A stretch of 64,000 nt of DNA from contig NZ_JBHIKY010000009.1 in the NCBI RefSeq assembly GCF_042139015.1, positions 1 to 64,000 on the forward strand, in the 5' to 3' direction. Numbering within the stretch: position 1 is the first letter of the stretch; each line of letters starts with the position of its first letter. Below the pieces are notes generated by a model. That model had not been told where the DNA came from and did not search any database. It saw only the letters and a program-made list of their open reading frames with translations. Of the stretch, positions 8,279 to 18,009 are shown piece after piece. This stretch comes from JBHIKY01 sp042139015 (GTDB lineage: Bacteria; Bacillota; Bacilli; Bacillales; Marinococcaceae). The translations under genes and the position numbers were made by a program.

Positions 8279-9216
8279 TCTGTCCCTCCCTCAAAGGCTG
8301 CCAATGGATGTTCCAAATCGCCCTCCGTTTTTATTTGCTGAACCATTTTGATATACGTGTCCTCGAGCGTTGCCTTGCGCACTTCAAGGTCCGTGATGGC
8401 GTCGCCGTGTTTTTCAAATAAGGTTTGAACAAACCGCGCGGCATCCTTTACGTCCTCTCGAAATCGTTCATGGTTTACTGCCCAGCGAACCTCTGAGGTA
8501 CCTTCCACTTGTTCTGCCAACTCTTCTGCACTGCCATTGGCAGCGATAATGCCTCCTGCAAGAATAAGAATGCGATCGGATAACTTTTCCGCTTCATTCA
8601 GATCGTGTGTCGTTAACAGGATCGTGGTTTCTTCCAGTTCGGACAAACGGCGGATAACTTCATGAAAATCACGGCGGGCTTGTGGGTCAAAGCCGGTGGT
8701 CGGCTCATCCAAAAACAGAATCTCCGGATTGCCTATTAAGCCGATGGCCACATCCAGGCGCCTTCGTTGCCCGCCTGACAGACTGCTCACTTTTTGATAC
8801 ATCTGTTCCTGCAGACCTACTTTATCAATTAATTCCTTTGCATCCATCGGTCTCAGACGAGTGGAAGTAGCATACGGTTCGTAATACTTCCCCAGATGAT
8901 TCAGCAGCTCATATACTTTCCATTTCGGATGATCCCGCCAGGACTGCATGACAATTCCAAGATGTGCTCTCCATGACTCGTCGCCATCTTTTGGAGGCAC
9001 ACCCAATACACGAACATCTCCGCCAGAAGGCACGCGAAAACCCTCCATCACTTCGATCGTGGTCGTTTTTCCAGCTCCGTTCGGCCCCAATAAAGCAAGC
9101 ACTTCCCCGCGTTTCACGGAAAAATTGACGTCTTTTAACACTTCTTTTGAACCATAGCGCATATGTAACTGCCGTACTTCAATCACATGATCTTGATTTT
9201 GAGAAAAATTCTCCAT
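8275..9216 (-). CDS. ABC exporter ATP-binding protein
   Basis: A 313-residue ATPase partner of the adjacent permease. Walker A is GPNGAGKTTTIEVM (about residue 44), the signature is SSLSGGQRRRLDVA, Walker B is EILFLDEPTTGFDP, and the switch histidine is in LLTTHDLNEAE. A 90-residue C-terminal extension after the core is usual in DrrA-type exporters. The ATG is preceded by AAAGGAGG. The pair probably exports a drug, peptide or lipid-like compound. Confidence 0.9.
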   Translation of the reverse strand: MENFSQNQDHVIEVRQLHMRYGSKEVLKDVNFSVKRGEVLALLGPNGAGKTTTIEVMEGFRVPSGGDVRVLGVPPKDGDESWRAHLGIVMQSWRDHPKWKVYELLNHLGKYYEPYATSTRLRPMDAKELIDKVGLQEQMYQKVSSLSGGQRRRLDVAIGLIGNPEILFLDEPTTGFDPQARRDFHEVIRRLSELEETTILLTTHDLNEAEKLSDRILILAGGIIAANGSAEELAEQVEGTSEVRWAVNHERFREDVKDAARFVQTLFEKHGDAITDLEVRKATLEDTYIKMVQQIKTEGDLEHPLAAFEGGTE

Positions 9217-9778
9217 CGACAGTACCTCCTTTCAAAAATAATATCCACTTCGCCTTGGTTGTGCGGCAGTGTTGCCGACTAATAGATAGTATTATTGTAT
9301 TCTTTTATCGGGAAAATAACTATACCTCTGGCATTATAAAGTTAACCAATAGATAAAGGCTTGATTCTTTAGCGTTACAGTTTTTGTTCGGGAATCTATG
9401 ATTTTCTAGTAGCTTTAGCAGCAATAAAGGAGGTGGAGGGAGATGGTATTAGGGGATGATTATTAGTTTCAAATAAGTTAAACTATCGAAAACTAAAATA
9501 CTACGAGCTTTCAACTTTGGGATATTAACGTTTCTTCTACCGTTGGTCGTGCTTTTGTTTTTTTATAATAAAAACTCACCTGCTCACCTCATTACTCATT
9601 TTACTAATTCCAGTCGATCGGACATCTTATCTGATAAAGAAAAAACCTACTCAATTTAATATCACATTTTCCAATTATGTTGCATAACTTTCATTTTAAC
9701 GTCACATAAAAAATATTAAAAATTTTATTTCCATTTGTAAGTGGTAAGTTTAAATAACAAATAGAAAGGAGTGTGCCA
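9217..9778. other. Intergenic, no gene seen
   Basis: AT-rich region. The left part must hold the minus-strand promoter of the ABC operon. A good ribosome-site-like AAAGGAGGTGGAGGGAG at 9427-9443 leads only to a six-codon frame. No repeat or RNA was recognised. Confidence 0.4.
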
Positions 9779-10306
9779 ATGGGAAAAGTTATTTTAGACA
9801 TCTCTATGTCACTGGATGGCTTTATCGCCGGTCCGAACGTTAACCACAGGCAGGGACTTGGTGAGGGAGGAGAAGTTCTTCATGAGTGGCTCTTTAATGG
9901 AGAGAACCCTAGTAAATTTAATGAGTTTTTTAAGCTTTCCAGCATTAATAGGAGAGTTTTTGATGAATCATTTGGTACTACAGGGGCAATTGTGGCAGGC
10001 AGGCGGACGTACGATCTTACAGGTGGATGGGGAGGAAGCCATCCTATTCACGGAGTTCCGGTATTTGTACCCACCCATGACGTTCCCGAAAAGGTGCCCG
10101 AAGGAGAAACTGCGTTCACCTTTGTTACCGAGGGTATTGTAAGTGCCGTTGAACAGGCTTTAAAAGCCGCGAATGACAATAATGTTCAGGTGATGGGCGG
10201 GGCGGATACCATTCAACAGTGTATGAAAGCCCATCTCAGTCCTGCTCTCATTCTCGGGAGCAGGGAAAAGCCGCAGTCGAATTTTTCACTTCGGTTAAAA
10301 CCATAA
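9779..10306 (+). pseudogene. RibD-C/DHFR-like reductase, C-terminus decayed
   Basis: The first 150 residues match the RibD C-terminal/dihydrofolate-reductase-like family (ISMSLDGFIAGPN, GAIVAGRRTYDLTGGWGG, VMGGADTIQQCMKA). In this family the sequence then continues with a segment like GLIDE.QIHL.PVLLG. Here only HLSPALILGS follows directly, so about eight codons appear to be deleted. The last residues (KPQSNFSLRLKP) look out of frame, and another frame reads VEFFTSVKTITITP to a nearby stop. I read this as an internal deletion plus a frameshift. The ATG at 9779 follows AAAGGAG. Confidence 0.65.
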
Positions 10307-10330
10307 CCATTACACCTTAAAGATAATTTG

Positions 10331-10364
10331 TTCAGGCCGGCATAGATCAGGGTGCCGGCCTGAA
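10331..10364. terminator. Stem-loop, 12-bp perfect stem
   Basis: TTCAGGCCGGCA, ten-base loop, TGCCGGCCTGAA. Only a weak T run follows, so it may act as a transcript end or a stabilising hairpin after the reductase remnant. Confidence 0.55.
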
Positions 10365-10595
10365 ATCTTATCTGGCGAAAATAGCAAAGCGAGTAGAAGG
10401 TTCTGCAATTTTCAATGTAATATTTAACCCCTCTTATATTCATCTAATAAATTCTTCTAGCTAATTAAACTATTATGATCCCTTCTTAATATTATCCTAT
10501 GAGAAAGTTGTAATATTTTCAAAAAAAGTATATGAAGTGAAAATTATTACCAGGTTGTTGTATGCTGAAATAGATAATACTAGAAGGGATTGCTT

Positions 10596-11276
10596 ATGAT
10601 GAAGGAAAAACAGTCGCCGTTAAAATTAGTTGTAGGAATTACATTAGGTATTACTGTCCTGCTTGTGGCCCTGGTTATTGTTGGCAATATGGATTCTGAG
10701 TCGAATGAATCTACAGTGGAAAACCACGTCCCGATCGATGGACAGCCAGTCTTAGGTGAATCGGAGGCTCCTGTAAAAGTAGTAGAGTTTGGAGATTATA
10801 AATGCCCTGCCTGCAAAGAGTGGGGAGAGAGTATTTTTCCTCAGCTGACAGATGAATATGTGGATACAGAAAAAGTAGCGTTTTCCTATGTGAACGTCCT
10901 GTTTCACGGGGAAGAGTCTGAGTTAGCCGCTCTGGCAGCCGAATCCGTCTATCAACAAGACCCTGACGGCTACTGGGAATTTCATAAAGCTCTTTTTGAC
11001 GAACAGCCCAGTGGTGACCACGACAGTGAATGGGTAACAGAGGAAAAGATTCTGGAAGTAGCGGAAGATGTGCCGAATGTAGATACAGATAAACTGGCGT
11101 CAGACATCGAAAACGGTGCAGCAATGAATGAAGTAAATAAAGACACAGAGTTAGTCAATGAGTTTGATATCCAGCTGACCCCTACTATTATCGTAAATGA
11201 CACTGTCATTGAAGATCCATTTGACTATGAAGCTATTCAAACAACGATAGAGGAAGAGTTAGAAGGCAATGAATAA
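10596..11276 (+). CDS. bdbD: Extracytoplasmic thiol-disulfide oxidoreductase (DsbA/BdbD family)
   Basis: About 226 residues: an N-terminal membrane anchor (LKLVVGITLGITVLLVALVI) and a DsbA-like thioredoxin fold outside the membrane. The active site is Cys70-Pro-Ala-Cys73 in GDYKCPACKEWGE, and a cis-Pro loop is seen in QLTPTIIVND. It introduces disulfides into exported proteins and is re-oxidised by the DsbB-type partner that overlaps its 3' end by 8 bases. Start chosen at 10596, 7 bases after AGAAGGG; the adjacent ATG at 10599 is also possible. Confidence 0.92.
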   Translation: MMKEKQSPLKLVVGITLGITVLLVALVIVGNMDSESNESTVENHVPIDGQPVLGESEAPVKVVEFGDYKCPACKEWGESIFPQLTDEYVDTEKVAFSYVNVLFHGEESELAALAAESVYQQDPDGYWEFHKALFDEQPSGDHDSEWVTEEKILEVAEDVPNVDTDKLASDIENGAAMNEVNKDTELVNEFDIQLTPTIIVNDTVIEDPFDYEAIQTTIEEELEGNE

Positions 11277-11706
11277 CAGAAACAAAATAGATATTAACTC
11301 ATTATTTCTATATTCCGCCTGGCTCGTTTCGCTGATTGCAGCACTTGGGAGTTTATATTTCAGTGACATACGAGGGTTCGTGCCATGTGAGCTTTGCTGG
11401 TATCAGCGAATCTTCATGTATCCATTGGCTATAATACTAGGAATTGGCACGTTTCAAAATGAAATTTCTGTTAGAAAATACGCTCTTCCGTTAGCCATCA
11501 TTGGCTGGCCCATTTCTTTATTTCACTATCTGGAACAAAAAGTTCCGGGCTTTGCCAGCATCAAACCGTGCGTGAACGGCGTTCCCTGCAATACTGAATA
11601 TATTAACTGGCTTGGATTTATTACAATTCCATTTCTCGCACTGTCAGCTTTTACGCTTATTATCGTATGTATGATATTAATAAGGTCGGACCTAGGAAAA
11701 GAATAA
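11269..11706 (+). CDS. bdbC: Disulfide re-oxidase (DsbB/BdbC family)
   Basis: A 145-residue four-helix membrane protein. It has the two DsbB cysteine pairs: Cys40 and Cys43 in VPCELCWYQRIFMYP, and Cys101 and Cys107 in KPCVNGVPCNTEYINW. It passes electrons from BdbD to quinone. Gene overlap with bdbD supports a two-gene operon, as in other Bacillaceae. Confidence 0.93.
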   Translation: MNNRNKIDINSLFLYSAWLVSLIAALGSLYFSDIRGFVPCELCWYQRIFMYPLAIILGIGTFQNEISVRKYALPLAIIGWPISLFHYLEQKVPGFASIKPCVNGVPCNTEYINWLGFITIPFLALSAFTLIIVCMILIRSDLGKE

Positions 11707-11719
11707 TAGGCTACGTGCG

Positions 11720-11890
11720 GAACAGTCCGGAAGCGGCAGTTCATGGTGGTTTCTCCGGACACTTTGGTTCCGCAATCAGTATCAAAAAGCCGTGTTTTTG
11801 GGATTTGCCGGACATGGGTTTCGTAAATGGCCAAAAAGACAGCTAAATTCCTCTCCATTCAGTCAAATAGCGTATCAGATGTCCGCTGAG
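11720..11890. repeat. Dispersed intergenic repeat, inverted copy
   Basis: Read on the minus strand it gives GCGGACATCTGATACGCTAT, then GTCTTTTTGGCCATTTACGA and CATGTCCGGCAAA, which aligns with the copy at 3584-3670. The plus strand carries GCGGAACAGTCCGG at the left end. It sits directly after bdbC. Confidence 0.7.
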
Positions 11891-12548
11891 GCCCGAGCTT
11901 TATTTTAACCGCAGGGGGCATTTTAGTCCTTCGCCCCCTACTTTAAGCTTCTCTCTTTTCCTTCCAATAAACAAATTCTTTCTGATTGTTCAAACACCTA
12001 TTAAACCTATGGTAAGGCAAATTTGCCTTAATTTTTTTAAAAATAATAAATTCCTTTACAGGAATATTCTTTTTTAGGGAATTAAAATAAGCAGAATTAA
12101 CGTAAGTAAAACACCGTCTTAATCGAAGTGGTGGTTTTCTTTTATCGGGATAGACTAAGAAATCGTTACCATTATGTAAAATTGCCAGGCTTTATTTTTG
12201 CCTAAAGGAAACTTTTTTGTTTACATACAAATGAAGAGGGATTATAATGATTATAAATCCTCCTTATTAGGTGGTTTGCCATAAGAAAGAGCTTGCCAGC
12301 GTAAGCTCTTTCTTTTTGTTATACTGCAAGCGAATGTATTACAATCTCTCCTTTTACAAAGAAAGCATAATAGTAAAAACATTCTTCATTTAATGGATTT
12401 TGTCCATTCCTTGTTTACCCATTTACGGCAATTAAGAATTACTTATTCTAAAGTTAAGCTTGCATTTATTTCGTAATGGTTATCATAAAGAATAGTTTGT
12501 ATTAAAATAAAGGAAGTGTGTTTAAAAGAGCGACGATGGGAGGGAAGC
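11891..12548. other. Intergenic region with two hairpins, no gene seen
   Basis: A GGGGGC/GCCCCC hairpin lies at 11914-11938, and a strong terminator is annotated at 12283-12317. Between them are AT-rich segments including TAAGGCAAATTTGCCTTA, a perfect short palindrome at 12012-12029 that could be an operator. Nothing else could be identified. Confidence 0.4.
12283..12317 (+). terminator. Strong terminator with 12-bp stem
   Basis: AAGAAAGAGCTT, loop GCCAGCGT, AAGCTCTTTCTT, then TTTG. No open gene directly precedes it, so it may end a short untranslated transcript starting after 12030 or be a relic of a lost gene. Confidence 0.75.
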
Positions 12549-13274
12549 GTGGCCGCTGAAAATAGGCTACGCAAAGGTATGAAAAACGATGAGTACCGGC
12601 CAGTTGCCACATCTTTATCTAGAATGACGTTAGCACAAAGAGTGGAAGAACAGCTCGTAGATTTATTATTGACGGCTCAGCTAAAGCCGGGGGACAAACT
12701 TCCAACTGAAAAAGAACTAGTTGAGATGCTTCAAGTCAGCAAACCTGTGATGAAAGAAGCGCTCAGCTCCTTAGAATCGCTTGGGATTTTAACAAGAAGA
12801 GCAAAAGACGGAATATATTTTAATGAAAAAGTGGGAACAAAACCATTTTCAACTATGCTGTCCTTAATGACCGGTAATTTAGAAGCAGTGGTGGAGGCAA
12901 GAATGACGTTAGAGCTGGGGTTAGTCACTTTTGCAGCCGAAAAAATTACAGAAGATGAACTCCGTCAATTAAAGAGAAGCATCGAAGCCATCGAAGCCAC
13001 TGATGATAATGATTATGGTGATCAAGATCTCAAATTTCATCGCATTATTGCGTTAAGTGTTGATAATCCCATTATCCAGGGAATGGTTGATTCTCTCTTG
13101 GTTGCACACAAAAAGGTTAATATGCAAATTCAAAAAAGAGAAAAATCAAAGACGATTTCACATCATAATGCCATTTATGATGCTTTAGAAGCTCGAGATC
13201 CTCAAGCAGCTTACCAAGCGATGTACCAGCATTTGAATTTTGTCCGTAACAAAGTTTTAGACAAAGAAAATTAA
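12549..13274 (+). CDS. GntR-family regulator, FadR subfamily (FCD domain)
   Basis: About 241 residues. The N-terminal winged helix has the GntR signature (LKPGDKLPTEKELVEMLQVSKPVMKEALSSLESLGIL). The C-terminal FCD helical domain shows EARMTLELGLVTFAAEKI and DLKFHRIIALSVDNPIIQ, with the metal or ligand-binding Asp and His expected of the family. Start is uncertain: GTG 12516, GTG 12549 and ATG 12582 are all in frame; 12549 is preceded by GGGAGGG. The nearest catabolic genes on this strand are at 15.8-17.9 kb (mannonate-dehydratase-like and TctC), the best guess for its target. Confidence 0.82.
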   Translation: MAAENRLRKGMKNDEYRPVATSLSRMTLAQRVEEQLVDLLLTAQLKPGDKLPTEKELVEMLQVSKPVMKEALSSLESLGILTRRAKDGIYFNEKVGTKPFSTMLSLMTGNLEAVVEARMTLELGLVTFAAEKITEDELRQLKRSIEAIEATDDNDYGDQDLKFHRIIALSVDNPIIQGMVDSLLVAHKKVNMQIQKREKSKTISHHNAIYDALEARDPQAAYQAMYQHLNFVRNKVLDKEN

Positions 13275-13963
13275 TGCAGGCATCTTCTTACTATGCCGAG
13301 AGTAGGAGGGGTTTTTTAGACGACGTGAAACAGATGGAAGGTGCGTTAGAGGAAAGATTTTAATATGAATCCATCAATCGAATCGGAACTTCTTCTATAC
13401 AGCAAAATAACTTTAATTAAGGAAAATAACTCTCCTTATGGGAGGGAATTACTTTGCAGACGATTGAACAAGTATAGTCATGTATCCTATCCTCCCGATT
13501 AAAACATTTAACATACTTTTATCAATAATGAGGATGTATAGATTTTATATCTTCATTTATTTCTTGTTTAAGTAACTGGCGCTTTAGCTTAGCAAGCCAA
13601 ATTCAAATGTCGATTCTTTAGAGTACAGGAATTCGACCTTTTTAGGTTGAACTCCTCTCGAAATTTCTGAAATGTAGACGGTGACTCCTATTTATAAAAC
13701 AATAAAGAAATAGGTGGTTTATAGTGCAAAATATCGTTTAAAATAGGTGCAAAACAACTCCAAAAGTGAAATTTAAATCCTTCTAACCTTATTTCGGACT
13801 GAAACAATATCTTTTAAATTGACGGTATAATCGGAGATTTCAAATTGTAGTTATATTGTATAGAACGTACAAACCTTAAGACTTAAAAAAGCCTATGTGA
13901 TAAGGTTTTATCCTTAGGCAAAGTCATATATACTTTTTTTGGTGGTTATAATAGTTTTTCTAC
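13275..13963. other. Intergenic, no gene seen
   Basis: AT-rich DNA with no supported reading frame. An imperfect hairpin (AGGAATTCGACC / GGTTGAACTCCT) lies near 13628-13657. This is probably a decayed region. Confidence 0.35.
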
Positions 13964-13990
13964 AAAAAAAGCAGGGTGGAAACCCTGCTT
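13964..13990 (-). terminator. Minus-strand terminator
   Basis: On the minus strand AAGCAGGG, loop TTTCCA, CCCTGCTT, then a T run. It ends the disrupted peptidase gene that follows on that strand. Confidence 0.85.
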
Positions 13991-14069
13991 ATGTTATACC
14001 TTCATAGATATAGATTTTTATGATATAACTTTAACAGTTATAGGGTAAGAGTTTATCTGTTTCGATATT

Positions 14070-14621
14070 TTACCAATTTTCAGAAGTAACTATATCTCCC
14101 TTTTTTAAAAACTCATAAGGATGAATAATTCCAGAGGTTGCTACTATAGGATATCCAGTAGAATAATATGCTTGATATACTAATTTAGAGCAATATGTCG
14201 GATCTTTTGACGCGATGTTCGCCGTTACCGAATAGTCAGCATGAGAGAAATCTTTCACATACTCTTCGGCCCATGTTGCTGCTTTTGATGGATCACCTCT
14301 ATATTTACTGTCAGCTCTCACAACCTTTGTAGAATGATACTCTTCAAACCATTCCGAAATAGAGATTCTTTCAGGGTTAGCACCTGGTCCTGAAATATGA
14401 ACAGCATATGTATTATCTATAACTATCCCAGCATGACCAGTAATGCCTTTACATTCATCCTCATCCTTACAATTTGTTGTTTTTGTAACTAAAATATCAC
14501 CAGGTTCAACAGTAGCTGTAGTACTTGGATAGCTAGCCGCACTTACATGATTACTTTGGAAAATTAATACAAGACAGAGTAAGAATATAGATGATACTAT
14601 TAACTAATAATGTTGGCCCAA
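14070..14621 (-). pseudogene. Secreted YiiX/YaeF-type permuted papain-like enzyme, stop at codon 6
   Basis: Minus-strand reading shows a signal peptide (SSIFLLCLVLIFQSNHVSAA), then EPGDILV, GHAGIVID, a YAVHISGPGANPERI segment and later YCSKLVYQAYYSTG. These are the His and Cys motifs of permuted NlpC/P60-like (YiiX/YaeF) amidases. A TTG at 14621-14619 has GGAGGG nine bases upstream and is in frame, but codon 6 is TAG (14606-14604). No other start codon occurs before the GTG at 14321, which would yield an 83-residue C-terminal piece lacking the signal peptide and catalytic His. Best read as recently inactivated. Confidence 0.65.
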
Positions 14622-14687
14622 TTTTTATAACCCTCCATAATTTTCAGTTTATACCAATATTGTACAAAAAAAAGGAGTTCTATAGAA

Positions 14688-15041
14688 GTGAAAATTTATA
14701 TTTTATTAGCTTCGATTTTTCTTGCAGTGTTTTCAGGAATGGGTATCTTTATTTATTACAGCAATAACCCACCGGGTGAACCGTCAGAAGATAAAATGAT
14801 AGAGATTCAACATGAGGTAGAAACTTACTTGATAAAGGAGAAAGGGTATCAGGAAGAGGAGATTTTATCTTTAGATGCGGAATTTAATCCTAAATTTTCA
14901 GGAACACATGCTGCTTATAGTGTAGTCGTGGTTTTTTCGGATGAAAAAGATATGAAATATCGATATGGAATCAACAACAATGAAATATATCAAAAAGGTA
15001 TCAATGGATCTAAAGACAATCCAAAACATGCGGAACAATAA
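14688..15041 (+). CDS. DUF3139-like small exported or anchored protein
   Basis: 117 residues: one N-terminal membrane segment (IYILLASIFLAVFSGMGIFIYYS) then an acidic extracytoplasmic part (VETYLIKEKGYQEEEILSLDAEFNPKF), the layout of DUF3139 proteins of Bacillaceae. The GTG start follows AAAGGAG. Function unknown. It stands alone, divergent from the disrupted peptidase. Confidence 0.65.
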   Translation: MKIYILLASIFLAVFSGMGIFIYYSNNPPGEPSEDKMIEIQHEVETYLIKEKGYQEEEILSLDAEFNPKFSGTHAAYSVVVVFSDEKDMKYRYGINNNEIYQKGINGSKDNPKHAEQ

Positions 15042-15796
15042 AATATAAATAGATCCATATATCTACGTATTTCTCCTTGTCATTTAAGGAATTCAACTAA
15101 AATTATCTCCACCTTATTTATTCAAAATCCGTGTCTTGACAATGGGGTCCATCTTAAAGGATTGACTATTTTACTGTTAATAATTATTACTAATATATTT
15201 TTCTATTTTGTAAGATTTCTCGTATCTCATTTTCTTAGTGATTTTTATTATAGAATTCAACAAAAAACGCATATCATATTCAAAAATATTATTAAAAAAA
15301 AGTAGAAGTAATGTACATATGACAACGACGTAAAAATCGCAAAAGAACAGTGAAATCCTGCTACTCTATTGATATAAGTAAGAGCCAAAAAGAAGAATTT
15401 TCTTCATGAGAAGCATATTGATTCAATTCCTTTTTAACTTTTCGCTCTAGTATTTGTTTTTAAAGTTTGCAAATAAATAATGAAATGTTCCGTGAATCAA
15501 TTGATTCATGGATTTTTTTCTTTTTAATAATTTCCTGCCATGGGAAGGGCGGTAAAAGGATTCGAAGCAATGAATAAAACAAATATAGAAGAAAACAAGG
15601 TTGACTGCTTAATTTATTTGTCTTACAATTAAAAAAATTAATAATCAAACAATTATAACTGATTTCCTCTCCTGCTTTAAGTAGAAAGACAGCATTTTAC
15701 TTTTTTGAATATTTTTACTAGAAAGATTAATATTTTTGATCCCTGTAATAGAAGTGAGAAGCGTCCTAACCTTAGACGTTTTTTCTTTTAAAAAAT
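15042..15796. other. Intergenic, AT-rich, two terminator-like hairpins
   Basis: No coding region was supported. It holds the terminator at 15490-15519 and a hairpin at 15759-15786 (AAGCGTC/GACGTTT, one G-T pair, then a T-rich run) just before the next gene. The latter could be an attenuator or the end of an upstream transcript. Confidence 0.4.
15490..15519 (+). terminator. Terminator, near-perfect palindrome
   Basis: CCGTGAATCAATTGATTCATGG followed by ATTTTTTTC. It lies 450 bp after the DUF3139 gene with no obvious gene between. Confidence 0.7.
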
Positions 15797-15810
15797 AGTA
15801 AGCGATTACA
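15797..15810 (+). promoter_or_regulatory. cre-like catabolite-repression site
   Basis: AGTAAGCGATTACA differs from the Bacillus cre consensus TGNAANCGNWNNCA only at the first base. It lies 17 bases before the start codon of the next gene, a position suited to CcpA roadblock repression. Confidence 0.55.
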
Positions 15811-15827
15811 AAAGAGGAGGCAGCACT

Positions 15828-16841
15828 ATGAATGTATCAATTACAGTCAACACGACGCAGTTAACCGAAGTTGATTTAAAACAATTGAGCCAATTGGGCG
15901 TTGATTATATCGACTTTGGCAGCGGGTCATCGTTTTCAGGAGTTCCAGAACAAGGATATCCAGATCTGGATGCATTGATTCGGCTTAGAAAAAAATTGCA
16001 AACTTGGGGATTGGACATAAACAGAGTGACACTTCCAAATATTTCAAATTCCTATATGCATCAACAAGAAGGTTCTGAAAGAGAAGTAGAAAACTCGATA
16101 AATGCTATTAAAGTGTTTGGCGAAGCGGGTATTAAGATCGTCCGTCAACGATTTGAAGGGGACACTTTTCCAGGAGTGACTAAGGAGTACAAAGCGTTGC
16201 AGCGTGGCGGGTCTATTGGCCGCGGGGAAAGTTTGTATTTCAACAAAACGCCGCAGCCAACAAGAACACTCGAAGAGCATGAAGCATGGTGGGAGGCTTT
16301 CAGTAAAGCTTATCAACAGCTCGTCTTAACATCATTAGATCATGACGTAAAAATAGCCATGCATCCTTCTGACGCCCCGTTGCCTGGTACACCTTTCGGG
16401 ACCCTTGGCTATCACCGAATCATCGAGCAGTTTCCCAATAAAAATGTGGGTTATGTGTACTGTACAGGTACTCGAGCTGAAGCAGGAGGCACGCCGTTAG
16501 TAATCGACGAAATCAACCATTACGGAAGGAAAAACCGCATTTTTCTGGTTCACTTTCGCAATGTGAAAGGATCACTTCCAACAGCGGGAGCATTTGAAGA
16601 AGCGCTTCTCGATGATGGAGACATGAACATGTTTAAAATCTTATTAGAACTTCGCAAAGTAGGTTACGACGGCTGTTTGAACCCAGATCATGTGCCTCTA
16701 ATGGAAGGCGACAGTCCAGATTTAGACAGAAACTGGAAAAATTCAAATATCGGTTGGACTGCTTCCAGTATGGGTTTTGCCTATTCGATTGGATACATTA
16801 AAGCGATGCTCGCAGCACTAACTGAATTCGAAGGAAAATAA
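15828..16841 (+). CDS. Mannonate dehydratase-like TIM-barrel enzyme
   Basis: A 337-residue xylose-isomerase-like TIM barrel of the UxuA group. The active-site region shows VKIAMHPSDAP (metal ligand His), YCTGTRAEAGG, FLVHFRNVKG and CLNPDHVPLM, all as in mannonate dehydratases. It differs from the second UxuA at 24088-25158 and so may act on a related sugar acid. GGAGG precedes the ATG. It is followed at 97 bp by a tripartite-type solute receptor, implying uptake and dehydration of an acidic sugar, but transporter membrane genes are missing. Confidence 0.8.
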   Translation: MNVSITVNTTQLTEVDLKQLSQLGVDYIDFGSGSSFSGVPEQGYPDLDALIRLRKKLQTWGLDINRVTLPNISNSYMHQQEGSEREVENSINAIKVFGEAGIKIVRQRFEGDTFPGVTKEYKALQRGGSIGRGESLYFNKTPQPTRTLEEHEAWWEAFSKAYQQLVLTSLDHDVKIAMHPSDAPLPGTPFGTLGYHRIIEQFPNKNVGYVYCTGTRAEAGGTPLVIDEINHYGRKNRIFLVHFRNVKGSLPTAGAFEEALLDDGDMNMFKILLELRKVGYDGCLNPDHVPLMEGDSPDLDRNWKNSNIGWTASSMGFAYSIGYIKAMLAALTEFEGK

Positions 16842-16938
16842 GCGGAACCTATTCCTTTTTTATTCTAAATTATGGCACTTGTATCAGTGATATTTAAGGC
16901 GTGGAAAAACTACCAAAAGTATATAGGGGAGGGATTGT

Positions 16939-17934
16939 ATGAGTAAATGGATGAGTAAAAAGACGGGTTCAATATTTATGATAAGCACGATGACAGTGAT
17001 GCTGGCCGCTTGCGGATCAGAAGAAAGCTCGGGCTCGAGCGAAGGGGAAGGCAGCAAGTATCCCGAAGACTCAATTGAAGTGGTCGTCCCAGCCGGAGCA
17101 GGCGGTGATACAGATCGCAATACGAGAACACTGGCAAATTACATGGAAGAAGAACTAGGGGTATCGCTAGTTATACAAAATGTCGAAGGGTCCGGTGGCA
17201 GCACAGGCACCAGTGAAGTTCTGGATTCGGATCCGGATGGGTACCGTGTCGTAGCATATCATGATGCAATGCTTCTGAACAATATTTTAGGTTTAACAGA
17301 TTATTCCTATTCAGATTTCGAATTAGCAGGAATCAGCATCCTTGATCAAAGTAACACTTTCATGGTGAGCGCAGAAGCAGAATATGATAATGCCGAGGAA
17401 ATGATTGAATATGCGAAAAAAAACCCGGGAGATGTTAACGTCGCCACGGAAACAGGCGCATTTACACATTTGCAGCTTTTGGCTATTCAACAGGAAACGG
17501 GTGCAGAATTTAATATTGTAGATGCTGGTGGTGCTTCTGATAAAATAACTGCCCTTTTAGGCGGGCAGGTTGATGTAGTGCCAACTTCCCTTGGTTTAGT
17601 AGAGGAGTACGTGGAATCCGGAGAAATGAAGAGTTTAGGAATTCTAGCAGAAGAAAGGTTGGAACAGTTTCCAGATGTGCCTACTTTTCAAGAACAGGGA
17701 ATCGATGTAACGTTTGATAAAACGTTCATGTGGGCGTTTCCGCCTGAAACACCGGAAGAGGTTGTAAACACATTTTCTGAAGCGATGGAGACTGTGGTGA
17801 CAGATAACGAGGAATTCAGAGAAGAGATCAGCAGTTATGCTGTTCAGCCTGAATACATGAATCCAGATGAAGCTGAGAAGTTATTAGATGAAACGAATGA
17901 ATACTACACAGAACTGAATGAGTCTACCGAATAA
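16939..17934 (+). CDS. Tripartite tricarboxylate (TctC/Bug) receptor lipoprotein
   Basis: 331 residues with a lipobox (VMLAACGSEE) and the Bug fold: IEVVVPAGAGGDTDRNTR near the N-terminus and NVEGSGGSTGTSEV, the two loops that grip carboxylate ligands. It should capture an organic acid outside the cell for a TctA/TctB permease. No TctA or TctB gene is in the window, so this is an orphan receptor or uses a remote permease. Co-directional with the dehydratase, ending at a strong terminator. Confidence 0.86.
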   Translation: MSKWMSKKTGSIFMISTMTVMLAACGSEESSGSSEGEGSKYPEDSIEVVVPAGAGGDTDRNTRTLANYMEEELGVSLVIQNVEGSGGSTGTSEVLDSDPDGYRVVAYHDAMLLNNILGLTDYSYSDFELAGISILDQSNTFMVSAEAEYDNAEEMIEYAKKNPGDVNVATETGAFTHLQLLAIQQETGAEFNIVDAGGASDKITALLGGQVDVVPTSLGLVEEYVESGEMKSLGILAEERLEQFPDVPTFQEQGIDVTFDKTFMWAFPPETPEEVVNTFSEAMETVVTDNEEFREEISSYAVQPEYMNPDEAEKLLDETNEYYTELNESTE

Positions 17935-17938
17935 AAAA

Positions 17939-17962
17939 GGGCGCGATACCGCGCCCTTTTTT
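17939..17962 (+). terminator. Strong terminator after tctC-like gene
   Basis: GGGCGCG-ATAC-CGCGCCC then TTTTTT, six bases after the stop codon. Confidence 0.93.
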
Positions 17963-18009
17963 GCTTTTTGGTGTGGCCCGGTACGCGCACTCTAGGGTAT
18001 CCTGGCCCG

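Noticed and set aside
15759..15786. Riboswitch or T-box before the mannonate-dehydratase-like gene
   Set aside because: Only one short hairpin is present; no T-box core or conserved aptamer elements seen.
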